In this document: piece by piece, positions 34,201-45,142 of the stretch
How positions within the stretch are numbered: position 1 is the first letter of the stretch
Layout of the letters: each line of letters opens with the position of its first letter
NCBI GenBank assembly: GCA_019022495.1
Contig: JAFEKR010000017.1
Span: 682,001-746,000, forward strand
Direction: 5' to 3'
DNA: 64,000 bases
Source of the DNA: Epichloe hybrida
Taxonomy: Eukaryota > Ascomycota > Sordariomycetes > Hypocreales > Clavicipitaceae
The notes under the pieces: generated by a model
What the model was told of the DNA's origin: nothing
Seen by the model: only the letters and a program-made list of their open reading frames with translations
The model's database searches: none
Position numbers and translations under genes: made by a program

Positions 34201-34298
34201 CCCAGGCAAATTGGTCTGCCCTGGGCAGCGTGAAAGCCCCGGGGACAACCGCGGGGCAGCAAAAATCGGGACTGGATCAGTACGAGAGTCTGATCTAG
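31295..34298 (+). CDS. ppk32: SCY1-like (SCYL2/ppk32-type) pseudokinase
   Basis: Three exons, 31295-31888, 31946-32783 and 32866-34298, encode 954 aa. The kinase-like domain spans about residues 30-320 but lacks catalytic motifs: the HRD position reads HGN (LVHGNLTPD), no DFG is seen, and the glycine loop is absent. HEAT-type helices follow (to about residue 600), then a Ser/Pro/Thr/Gly-rich tail with FG-like and NPF-like words. SCYL proteins are pseudokinases that scaffold clathrin and COPI traffic between Golgi and endosomes. The first intron (31889-31945) has a GC donor, AAG|gcaagt; no GT donor keeps the frame, so a GC-AG intron is the best reading. It is divergent from BAT1. Confidence 0.92.
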
Positions 34299-34968
34299 CG
34301 GCAATCCTCGAAGTGGACGCGGAAATTCTTCAAAACGTTGCGCGAATGCAAAGCCTCGGTCTGGCCAGCATTGATAAAAGGAGACAAGATCGAGAATTTC
34401 GGACCTCTCTGAATCCTCTGAATGACACTTCAATTCAAACACGTGAAAAATGAAAGACTGAAATGGTGAATGACATGATATTGACTATGAGTGGAAACCA
34501 AATTGCGATTTACAACAAAGTCCATGTGCAAACCACAACTATCCCGACACAGCAGCGTCTGCGGTCTCTTGCACTCACGCCCCGTCCCTCCCAGGTTCTA
34601 GATAATTTCAAAAGAAAGAGGCAATGCAATGCAAAGAAAGTCCGGACACTATGCAAAGAAGAGGTGAAGCAAAAAAAAGGGGAGGAATCAATTATACATG
34701 GTGCCGCGGCTGGAACCAGCACGTCTAGTCTGTGTATGTATACCATGCAACGCCTGTAGAAAAGAGAAGACCTGGCTGTGCCTTGGGATGAGAAGATGAA
34801 CAAGAGGATTAATATGAGTGATGTAGATGTATCCATTCTAGGCCATGATTATGTAGTAAGTATGAGGGTATTCATGAAACGGTGGGGTCATGAAAGTTTT
34901 CAAAAAAAAAAAAAAGGAGAGTGGGTTTCACAGGATATAATGACATGAAAATTGCGGCGTCGCACTAT
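34299..34968. other. Intergenic region between convergent genes
   Basis: A 670 bp spacer between the SCY1-like and SIR2 stops, AT-rich with an A-run at about 34902-34914. No gene is seen. Confidence 0.6.
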
Positions 34969-36596
34969 TTAAGTTGAGCCAGGACTGTTTTCTAGAGTAT
35001 CTGACGGGGTGGATGTCTCGAACAAGTGTCTGCTCGTGTAGCCCGGCTCGGTGCTCACGCGAATGGCCTGGTTGGCAGGGACCATTTCGTGAACAAACGG
35101 CCAGTTGAGGCGGCGACACAGCTCTGTGACGACGGTGTCGCAGTCGCCGAGGAGGTCAATGTCGAAGTTGATGTGGTTGACGGCCTCGCGGGAGATGTAG
35201 ATCTGGGGCACGTGCGAGGGTAGCCAGCTTACGATTTCCGAGACGGGCGTGACTTTGAGGGAGGTGCCGATGACAATGACGAGGTCGACCCTGTCGCGGT
35301 CATGTTCGGTGAGACGCCTTGAGAACTCGTCGGGGAGGGCCTCGCCGAAGAAGGTGATGTCGGGCTTCATGACGCCCGCCTGGGGGATGTCGAAGTCGGA
35401 GTTGTTGTCGTCGTCGGAGCTGTCGTCGTGGGCAGACCATCGCTGCTGCTTCTGCTGCTTCTGCTGCTGCTGCTGGCGCCGGCGCCTGGTGTTGTCCGCG
35501 CCGGCGGAGCGCTTCCTCTTGATGGCGCCGTTGTCGACGCGGAGCGACTGGATGCAGCGCGGACAGCGCGGGATGTTGCCGGCCTTGATGTCGGGGAAGA
35601 TGGTCTCGCCGTCGATCTGGTAGCTGCACCGAAGGCAGGTGGCGGTGCCGAAGGAGCCGTGGCACTGGATCAGCTTGCTCCTGGGCAGGCCGGCCTTGAT
35701 CTCGAGGTTGTCAATGTTCTGGGAGTAGTTGGTGAGCAGCTTGTCGCGCTGGTGCAGCATGGCGATGAACTTGTGGGTGGGTGTGTAGCGGTCCGTGGCG
35801 GGGACGATGTCCTTGGCGACCGAGTAGAAGATGGTCGGGTCCTGCTTGAAGACGTCGATGTCAAAGACCTCCTGGGGGTCGCTGAGGCCCAGGTGCTCCA
35901 GCTTGGAATACAGACCCGTGCCCTTGGAACGGAAGTCGGGGATGCCGAGCGACGTGGAGATGCCGGCGCCCGTGATGACGATGATGTTGCTGCACTTGGC
36001 GATGAGCCGCACTGCGTCGTCTACCGTGTTGTGCGTGGGCAGCTTGATGCGCTTGGAGAGCTCCCGGGAGATGGCGAGCGACAACAGGTCGAAGTAGGCC
36101 TCGTCGGGCTGGCCGTCGAGGAAAGCCGGCGGCTTGATGGAAAAGGCCGTGAGAAGCTTCTTGGCCGTGTAGCGCCCGCAATCCACGGTGCGTTGGCAGA
36201 AAATGGCAGGGCCTTGGTCCCGGAGCTCCCGACGAAGTCTGCTGGCCTCCTCGGGTGTACAAACGTCTGATGCTACGATCATGTCAGTTTCCATTCGCAT
36301 TTCGTAAACAAGTTGAAGTTTGGAAAAAAAACTAGATCCAACGGGGGGTGCTCACTTTCACCCATCTCCACCTTCTCCTTGCTCAGCTCCTCAAAAGCAT
36401 CTTCGAAAAGAGAATCCGTCTCCCATGAATCGCGTACATCGGCCACTCTATCTTCCAGCTCTGCCAACGACACGTTGACGGCAGCAGTTTTGACATCATC
36501 GCTGCTAGCATCGTCGGATGATTTCTCCAACGCGTCCGACTTTACCTTTTGCCGCGTAAGACTAACACCCTTTGTCGTAGGACGCTTCATGATCAT
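34969..36596 (-). CDS. SIR2: NAD-dependent protein deacetylase of the Sir2/Hst1 class
   Basis: Two exons on the minus strand, 36356-36596 and 34969-36272, encode 514 aa. Sirtuin motifs are complete: GAGIS (182-186), GIPDFRS, the QNID motif (265-268), catalytic HGSFG (His285) and two zinc pairs, Cys293/Cys296 and Cys317/Cys320. [20 protein letters not shown] is typical of class I Sir2/Hst1. An acidic Ser/Asp-rich N-terminal region precedes the domain. Directly after the second zinc pair there is a low-complexity insert with RRRR, a Gln-rich run and SDDDNNSD, encoded by CAG/CTG repeats. The protein deacetylates histones and represses chromatin, in fungi including subtelomeres and metabolite clusters. 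The chosen start is the first of two ATGs (MIM). Confidence 0.94.
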
Positions 36597-38051
36597 CTGG
36601 GGAGGTGACGCCGTGGTGTTACTGACAAAGGAGTTTGTTGGGTTTATGCTAACTTTACCGATGCGACAAGGCCTCCCAAAAAAAGGTGCAAGCACGAAAA
36701 TGCCATCAAGTTGAGAAAGAGAGGGCGAAAAAAGTGGAAACTACGAGTTGTCTGACGAACAGGAAGATGGGTGACGATGAGTGACGATGAGTGACGGTGG
36801 GCGAGATGGGCGACAATAGGGGTGCGTGTAAGCAAGCCCAGTAAAGAACGAGTCTGGACAGTTTTTCTCTAGTAGGGGAATGAGATGGGAAAGGGGAAGG
36901 AGAATAGTGAGGCATAAGCCAAGGTTAAGGCTTGTTGGGGAAGAGGAAGAGAGGGCGAGCGCCGAGAAAGAGAGAGAGGAGAGGAGGGGGGCGACGCAGA
37001 AAAGCAGAAAAGGCAACGACTTGACCGACTTGACTTTTGCGCACCTTGTCGACAAAGTTACAACAGACAGACAGGTTCGGTCTGGTTTGCTCCAACACAC
37101 GTTCACACGAAAACACCGTGTACAACCGAAACATGCTGGCCTCGGACAGAACACCGGGATTGTTTTCGACAAAAGACCCAACACGGAAGTCACAAGTGGC
37201 TTGTTCTTCGCTTTCTGTCTCAGTTTCGGTTCGGATATGATGTGATGGGAGGGGCGGGTTGGGCATGGCCATTGGGATGGGGATGGAGGAGAGGGAAAGA
37301 GGGAAAGAGGGAAAGAGGGAAAGAGGGAAAGAGGGAAAGAGGGAAAGAGGGAAAGAGGGAAAGAGGGAAAGAGGGAAAGAGGAGGGGGGGGGGGGGGGCG
37401 CTGTGGGCTGGCGTGGCAAATGCAGCCAAGGCACTTCAGTGAACCTTGAAGACGGGTTGCCCCGGCCCATCTGTCAATGAATCTATCAACATAGCCTTTA
37501 ACACATAGGGTTCGTCCATGAAAACAATCACCAAGTCGATGCATCTGAGCTTGCAGTTGCAGCCGTCCCTGGTCCACTCGGTCAATCCATCGCCCACCTG
37601 TTGGCAAATCAACCCAAAAGAACAACCAACATTCACCAGACCCATGCGTGCATGAACGCGTCTTGGCTGCCGTTGTGAAACTCACAGATTCATCTATTCA
37701 TCTCGCAGCCACAAGTCCTGCAAGTCCAAGTTACTTTCATGGCAATATAATTTGATCTTCTATGGATATAATTGAAATGGGAGAAAACGGCAATATACAC
37801 AGTTTTCTAAAATTTGGACTTTGAAAATGATGAAAATAACCCCTTGAGCAGTAAATCTGGATTGCTTCCCGAGGTCCGAAGGAGTCGGAAGGAGGGAGCA
37901 GTGCCAATTTCCTATGTTACAAGCGCCCCATCAGAGTGATTTTTATGAAAAATAAAATAAAAAAGAGGTAGAAAAGGAAATCAAAAAAACGATGGATGAA
38001 AAGAGTAGAAGAGAACCAACTGATTCCACTCAGCTTTACTAGTCTCTTTCT
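36597..38051. other. Region upstream of SIR2 and downstream of PMC1
   Basis: A 1.45 kb spacer between two minus-strand genes. It carries the polypurine repeat at 37293-37398 and an ACGCGT at about 37655-37660. The plus-strand frames over the repeat are low-complexity artefacts. Confidence 0.6.
37293..37398. repeat. GGGAAAGA microsatellite with adjoining G-run
   Basis: The 8-bp unit GGGAAAGA is repeated 11 times (37293-37380) and is followed by GGA and about 15 G residues. The strand is purine-only for over 100 bases, which can form triplex or G-rich structures. It lies about 700 bp upstream of the SIR2 start. Confidence 0.95.
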
Positions 38052-41000
38052 CTACTCCGTTTTGCGTGACGATTCGCCTTGCTCATCAGCCGCCTCGTCT
38101 CGCCTTTCCTCCACATTGCCCCCTTCTGACCTCTCCTCAGCCGATGGCCGCCCTCTGGGTTGCCAACCTGCTGCAATACCTGCCGCAACTATACCCGCCA
38201 TGACGGTTGGTGCGCCCAATGCCGAGTTGGATCGAGATCGGTTAGACTTTGGTCTGGCACGCGAATCAGGCGTTGCAGATGGTGATCCGAAGCTGTCCTC
38301 TCGTGTTGGCGTTTGCGGCGCGTGCACGGAATTGGACCGTGAGTGTGAGGGGCTTCGGGATCGCTGCATGATTGTCTCCTTGGGGTGCTGGATGGCAAAC
38401 TTCAGGTTATTCAAGCGACCTCCCTTCATTCGCCTGAGGAAATTGAGTTCGTCTCGTACATCCGCCAGCGGTTCAGGATACATGTTCATTTCCTCATCCG
38501 ACACTGTCAAGCCTGGAACACCATGGCTTCGGTTCTTTATAAAGTTTGGCACCATTGCCAGAATGATCCAGTCGGGGATCAGGCGGATGATGATACCGAC
38601 TGGGATGGAGATAAAACCGAGGACGAGGGCAATCGCCCACAAAGTGCCGTGTATGGCCGGGTCCGAAGGTGGATCGGCAATCTGGAAAGCAGCCCCACCC
38701 ACGAAGATGATGAGAACCTGTCCACCACACATGATGATGCTGATACCGATGAAGAACCAATTCTGGCTGATACCCTCAAAGATGTTGAACTTGTTATCCA
38801 AACGACGGTTGCTGCGGGGCCACGTCAGTTTTACTCGAAATAACAGCCCAAGCTTGGCTTTACTTGGTCCGGGACTGGTGTGAAAACTTACTTCCACTGA
38901 TTGAAAATTTGCATCCACACGAACGTGTTGAAGACCAATGTATTGATTTGATCGGGCTCGGGAATATCGTCGGGTCCGGGAAGTGGCAGGATTCCTTTGG
39001 GACTTCCGTAGTAGAGGAGGAACGTGATGGCGAGTTGATAGAGGGCTTGGCCCAGGATCATCTTCCACATCGTAATGGAAATGATGGATGAGCCCTTTGG
39101 CTCAGGCTTCCTGTCTAGAACACTGTCCTGGGGAGGATCGGTAGCGAGAGCTAGTGCAGCAAGGGTATCCATGACGAGGTTCACCCAGAGCAACTGGACG
39201 GCAGTCAAAACGGAACTTTGCTTGTCGCTGGAAACGGCGGTCACAAACGTCAAAACGACAGCGGTGATGTTGACGGTGAGCTGGAACTGTAGGAATCGCT
39301 TGACGGCATCGTTCACAGCCCGCCCCCACTTGAGGGCCTTGACAATGCTGGCAAAATTATCATCCATAAGAATGATAGCAGAAGCTTCCTTGGCAACTTC
39401 AGTGCCAGTGATGCCCATGGAAAATCCGACATCGGCCATCTTCAGCGCTGGCGCGTCGTTGGTACCGTCTCCCGTCACTGCAACTGTTTCGCCCTTGTCT
39501 TTGAGTCTCTTAACCAGAATGCGCTTATCCTCAGGGCTAGATCGAGCTAGCACGTGAAGCCTGGGAATAATTCTCTCCTGCTCACGTTTACTGAGGTTGC
39601 GGAAATCGGGCCCTTCCATGACGATGCTGTCAGGCTGGAGGATGCCGCATTCCTTTGCAATGGCCTGAGCAGTGAGTTTGTTGTCACCCGTAACCATGCG
39701 AACGACAACACCAGCCTTTTGGCAAAGCTTGACAGAGTCGTAGACTCCGTCCCGAAGAGGATCCTGAATGCCAACCATGCCGATGAAAGTCATCTCCTGA
39801 AACAAGTCTTCAAACTCAATGTCGTTGCCACCGCCGTCTCCTCGGCGAGCAGTCTTGGGCGGCCACGCGTCGAAGTCTTTGTAGCAAATGCCGATGGTAC
39901 GCAGCGAGCGGGTGGCATACGTTTCAATCAGTCTGCTGATTGTCTGGGCCTGGTGCTGTCTCAGAGGCGCAACAGAATCGTCAACAGAAGGGTCGCTCAG
40001 CAGTTGCGTACATTTTCCAAGCAGAATCTCGGAAGCACCCTTGACGAGAAGTCTGGCACCACCCTTGGGGAGCTGAATGACGATACCCATGCATTTGCGA
40101 CCAGAGTCGAACGGGATGATCTGCAAAGTAGTGGCGTTATCGCGTTCCTCGCTGACAGGACCCATGGCCAGATGTGCCTGCGCAAAGAGTAGAAGAGCAG
40201 ATTCAGTCTTGGAGCCGATGAAAGTCTTCTCGCCATCTACTTCGCCTTCGAAAGCCGTGGAATTGAGAGCAATGGATTTTAGAAGCAGGTCCTTGACAGG
40301 TTCACTGAGCGACGTCATCAACTCGCCAGGTGATACCTCGGGGATGTCATCAGACGAGCGTTCGTTGTCTTCCGTCTCAGAATCAGAGCCCTGACGGGCG
40401 TGACCGAAGCGATGGTCTACACCAATAGTGCCGGCCACAACTTGCATCTTATTTTGTGTCAAAGTGCCAGTCTTGTCAGAACAAATCGTCGTGGCATTGC
40501 CCATGACCTCACAAGCCTTGAGGTGACGGACCAAGTTGGCATCTTTGAGCATACGGGTGGTGGCAAAGGCAAGAGCCAAAGTGACAGCAAGAGGTAGTCC
40601 CTCGGGCACAGCCACGACAATGATGGTGACAACAACGATGAATATTTCCAAGAACCTCTGTCCCTTTTGCGCAGGAGTGACACTGTCATCAAACTTGGGC
40701 AGCTTCACTAGGAACTGAATGAAGAGAACAAGGAAAAGTAAGAGACCAGCGGCACCGCCCAGCTTGGCAATATATGTAGCGATGACATTGAGCTTGGCTT
40801 GCAGCGGGGTCATCTCTGGGTCTTCATTGAGAGCCATGAGTGTTTTTCCGTAGGACGAGAAGACGCCAGTAGAGGTGGCCATGTATGTGCCCACGCCCTC
40901 CATGATTCGCGAGCCAGACTGGATGAACGGGTCCATCTTTTTCAGGCTTTGGTGGTTCTGGATAGCAGAGTAGACCTCGTCAGATGGCCGTTTGCGAATG

Positions 41001-42410
41001 ATGTCAGACTCGCCGGTGGTCTGAGATTCATCACACTTGACATTGAAGCCGTCTATGAGAACACCATCAACCGGAACCAGGTCACCGGGTTCGAGGTGAA
41101 CAACATCACCAACCATTATGTCAAAGACCGAAATCTCGATCGTCTTACCGGAGCGAATTACTTTCACACTCCGATCCTGCTTCTTCTTGTTGAGTCTTGA
41201 AAATTGGCGTTCCTTGGAATAGTCATTCAGAGAACCGACAATGACGACGATGGCGATAGCGGCAACAATGGCTACACCTTCAACCCACTCAACCTTGGCC
41301 TCGCCATTCTTGTGCTCTCCGCCTAGTGTTTGATAGAGACCAACAGCCAGACTGATGACTGCAGCAATGGACAACAAAATCAACACTTTGTCGTTGTAGG
41401 TGATCCACATGAGTTGAAGTAAACTCTTTCCTTTCTTGACCGGCAGACGGTTGTCGCGGAACACCCGATAACGGTCGGCAAAGGCATCATTCCCTGGTGA
41501 TGTATGCGATGTTGTCTTGGCCATTGCTCCGCCGTTGGAACCCTCTGTACTTGACTTTTCGTCTTGGGCGGTTGCTTCTTCGAACGAGACTTCTCCGTCT
41601 AAATGGGTTTCATCATTGCTAAGCCCCGATTTGCGGTTGGATCGTAAGCCCTTCTCGAGACCTCGCAGTCCCCCCAAAGCAAAAAAAGCGGGTAAGCTCT
41701 TGGGGTTGAACATCTTGTTCAGCTGACCGGGAGTGAAGGCAAAGGGGTTATTTTCGACTTGGAAGTCCTCTTCGGTACCGGTATCGGGAGTCAGGGCTTT
41801 CTGATCTTTCATGATCTTTTCGTTGCCTCCAGCCTTGAGTTTGTCGGTTTGCGTGTAGCTTGATGCAACTACTGTGGTCTCTCCGTGCGACATGACTGAC
41901 CGGGCGGCTTCATCCGAGTCCACGGAATTCTGCCTTTCTCGCGTATTGCTGGGCACAGACAAGAAACCCACCCCTCCATCATTCGAACGCGTCATGATGG
42001 GACTCGAAACATTGTGAGGGCTGGTTGGTCTGCTCTCACGACTATCAAAGGAAGTATTTGCGTTGTGTTCTTGTCGTGGTTGGCTACTGAAGCCAAATAG
42101 AGGCTGGTCAACAACAGTAGATGGGCTCACAGTGTCGTCGTGGGGGGTAGTAGGCGAGATCGTGGGCTGGATTTGTTGTGAATCATGAGACATCTCGACA
42201 GGGTTGTTGCCAGCGTTGTTATTCGAGGCAATGAGAGTCGTGTCGATATTAATGGTAGGTCTGCCGGTGTGGAAGTCAGCGGTCAGTGGTCAGAAGAAAA
42301 GTCACCCAAGACATATTTAAGCAAAATCAAAAATCAAAAAGCACATACGCCCGTCTTCGCCCGCCAGCATGACCTGGTGGAGGTTGCTCCGTTTCGTTGG
42401 CTCCTGGCAT
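38052..42410 (-). CDS. PMC1: P-type Ca2+-transporting ATPase, PMC1 type
   Basis: Three exons on the minus strand, 42349-42410, 38892-42260 and 38052-38811, encode 1396 aa. The P-type motifs are in order: TGES, the phosphorylation site CSDKTGTLTQ (Asp about residue 615), KGASE, MVTGDN and GDGTNDAPALK. Ten membrane segments are expected; the final ones follow VWMQIFNQW across the last intron. A ~230-residue Ser/Thr-rich N terminus precedes NPFAFTPGQLNKMFNPKS, and a Ser/Arg-rich tail ends the protein. Pmc1 pumps Ca2+ into vacuoles and is induced through calcineurin-Crz1. Exon 1 (MPGANETEQPPPG) was found because it joins PTINIDTTLIASNN in frame; starting only at the internal ATG 42193 would lose 43 residues. 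Confidence 0.95.
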
Positions 42411-42992
42411 TCTCGAAAGCACACAACCGCCTCAAGGGAGGCAGCAGGTAAAATGGAGACGAGTCGCGACGGCGGGAGAGGGAGGCTGTGTAGAGGCTAT
42501 GTGGAAGCGATTCTTCTTGATGCCATAAGGTACTTAGTGTGGCGAAATTTTTCGACGTAAGGTGATGGGAACGGACTCGTGGACCGTGGACCGTGGGCCG
42601 TGTTATCGTGTATCGAAGGTAGAATGTGAAATGGCGTGGGAGAATGATGGAATTGCAGAATATGGGCCGCACGTCACGGACTTTCGAAGGCAAAAAAAAG
42701 ACTATTGACTATGTAGCCAGAAGAGTTTAAGGCAGGATGTGGGACATGATGTATCGCCAAACAGAAGAAGAACAAGGAACCGAACAAGAGTTGAAGGAGT
42801 GTAGTGAGGTGTAAAGTCAAAACTAAAACTAGTGGAATGGCTAGAATGCCGGAACTGCAAGCCTACTACCAAACAAAGTTGATTGAGGCAGTGCAAAGTA
42901 AATGATACTTCTAGTTGTGTGGGGCTAAAGTGGCCGCGGTGGAGCGTTACGCAGGCTTGCCAATTGTTTGACGAACAGAGAGACAGAGAGAC

Positions 42993-43039
42993 AGAGAGGC
43001 AGAGAGGCAGAGAGGCAGAGAGGCAGAGAGGCAGAGAGG
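42993..43039. repeat. AGAGAGGC microsatellite
   Basis: About six head-to-tail copies of the 8-bp unit AGAGAGGC, preceded by AGAGAGAC variants from about 42977. Intergenic. Confidence 0.9.
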
Positions 43040-43334
43040 GTTCCGAAATTGTTCGTGATTCTGTCCATTCCGCCATCGGCTGATTGATGGATGGCGCAGC
43101 ATGAACGAGGACTTTCCCGCCAGACCCTTCCAGAGCACGCTTCTAATTGAAAGACTTGGCTCCGTTCTTGTTAATTCGAGTCGCCCTTCCTCCGTACCCA
43201 GTAACTGAACAACATCAAAGACCTGACAGCCAGTGGCAGCACCGTACATGTACATGTAGAGGCAGGGGGGGTCCTCCCACTCATGCACGCGCATCGAGCT
43301 GCCAAGTCGAATCAAGCCACCTACGCCTAGTACG

Positions 43335-43370
43335 CTGTGGCTGTGGCTGTGGCTGTGGCTGTGGCTGTCC
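43335..43370. repeat. CTGTGG hexanucleotide array, possible CrzA sites
   Basis: Six perfect copies of CTGTGG. The array spells GTGGCTGTG five times in overlapping register. This matches the calcium-response consensus G[T/G]GGC[T/A]G[T/G]G described for Aspergillus CrzA, as I recall it. It lies about 925-960 bp before the PMC1 start codon. Confidence 0.6.
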
Positions 43371-45142
43371 AGCCCATTCCAAGAAATCCCAAGAAATCCC
43401 TTTCTTTTTTTGATAGATGGCGGAAACAGATTACCCGGACCCCGCCGCAGATGTTTCCCGTATTACATGCTGATGGCAAATCGGATGGTTCGATGCCAGT
43501 CAAGCTTGCCTCCAACAAAACAATCAATGGTGCGCAATGGTAGAGAGGCTGAGCTTATCGTGAGGTAACCAATGCCACCACACTTGGCATCTCGCTACGA
43601 AATCGAAATGGTTCGGCAATCCATCATTGTTCTTACTCGCGGCCTCTGTGTGGCCGAGGACCTGGGACGTCATGAAATCCATCCTTGCTAGCTGACACAT
43701 GTCGGCAATGCCTTTGTTGTGATGCTTTGTTGTGATTCCGGGACTGGGCCCTAGTGGCTTCTCGGCGCATTCGATCGAGTCAGAAGCCATGAAAATGACT
43801 TGCCAGCGCATGGAGACGCCAGAGGTCGCCACTAACAATGAAAGTAGCGACAAGCTTGCAAACATTGTTGTTGTGGTACCCTGCTCTGGCAAGCATTTTC
43901 GCAACCCAGACCCCGGCAGCCCAGCACACCTTATTCCCCTTAAGCTCGTAGCGAGGGGCCACCGACGGCCCCAAGTTGGCCAAGGCCAAAGCCCAGCCGC
44001 CAGATGCGCCCGCCCAAACAGCACTTTTGTCCCGTCCCGTGTAATCCGTAGTACATGTAACAATCCGTACAAAGACAGCCTCCGCGGACGTACGCGGACA
44101 AATCTCCACCAATCAATCACAGCATGTTTCCTCTTTCCTTTTCCGGCCCTTTCGAAATGCTCAGCCTCAATCGAATCTGGATGCGACTTATTACCAGTTG
44201 ATGCTTATGGCTTGCGCGACTTCTTCCGTTTCCGCGTCACTGATCAGCCACGCAGGGGAAGCTACACCTACAGTAGGCATGGACGGGTCGCATATACTCG
44301 GCTGGCCTCGCTGAGGCAAAAAAGTTATTGACCTTCCCTCCACGACAGTAAGCCTGCAACTCCCTCGAAAATGAGGGGGGGGAAATCTAGAAAGGAGAGG
44401 AACCACCTTGAAAAGAGACCATGTAAAATTCCGCGGCGGCTCTTACTACGCAGCAGAACACGTCTACAAACGAATCCGTTTCGTGAAGTCGGCTTGCGGA
44501 GGTATGAGCACATTTACGTTGTACGCTGTACATACAGTCCCGTGGCGGGGAACCACGCCTTGCGTATTCTTTCCTATTCGTTGACTTCCTCCCGTTCGTG
44601 TTTCTACAATGCTTTCCCGCTCTCGGCACACATGTACATAAGAACCTGTCATGGCACCCATGTCGTGCGACACGTCCTCCCGTACGGCTACAACGTCTCG
44701 TGATAACAAAGTCTTATATATCACGTGCAAGGCACTGCCTCGTCTGATGTCTCTCACCCACCATCATCTTACCATCTTACACCAAGGCCACCGTAGTCTA
44801 CTACGGGTCGGCGCAGTTTGTCCTGAGCCGCTGCCAAGAATCCCCTGCTTGCGTGTCAATTGTGGCGAGAAAAGTTGTCGTAGATGCCCGTTGCTTCTTG
44901 TTCGTATATGAAACTTTGCGGTTATGAATGTACTCGTGTTTTCCTTGGGATTTCCAACAACAGAATTACACCAAGTGAACATCCGAGTTCAAGACCAGAT
45001 CACATGGCGGTGGGAAGTTGTTTTTGCTCCACCACGAGGCGAGTGCCACCTTTGAACCCATCTACGTCGGTTGAAGACGTCAAATCCTGATGCCCCCCCC
45101 GGGGTATTTCGTCCCTCTCAGATGAAGCGTCAGTCCCTTGAC

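Larger units (their letters stand above)
42411..45142. other. 2.7-kb region between PMC1 (5' side) and PBY1 (3' side)
   Basis: No protein gene is supported. It contains CGTGGAC-type short repeats near 42578-42602, an AGAGAGGC microsatellite (42993-43039), a CTGTGG array (43335-43370), GTACATGTACATGTA near 43243-43257 and a lone GGTTCGATGCC word at 43487-43497 without tRNA structure. Nearly all of it is upstream of PMC1. Confidence 0.55.

Noticed and set aside
35428..36270. 280-codon plus-strand open frame opposite SIR2
   Set aside because: It is the antisense shadow of a GC3-rich sirtuin exon; its product is Val/Gly/Asp repetitive and has no domain.
37242..37480. Open frames of Arg/Gly/Lys repeats over the polypurine tract
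   Set aside because: They are translations of the GGGAAAGA microsatellite in all frames, not proteins.
38888..42193. PMC1 starting at the internal ATG 42193 and ending at 38888
   Set aside because: An upstream 62-nt exon and a downstream exon splice in frame and restore the N terminus and the last membrane helices.
43487..43497. GGTTCGATGCC, a possible tRNA B box
   Set aside because: The flanks cannot form a T-stem or acceptor stem and no A box lies at the right distance; the same holds for GGTTCGA at 12762.
43524..44120. 198-codon minus-strand frame in the PMC1-PBY1 spacer
   Set aside because: No recognisable domain, atypical composition, competing frames of similar length on the other strand, and no splice partners.
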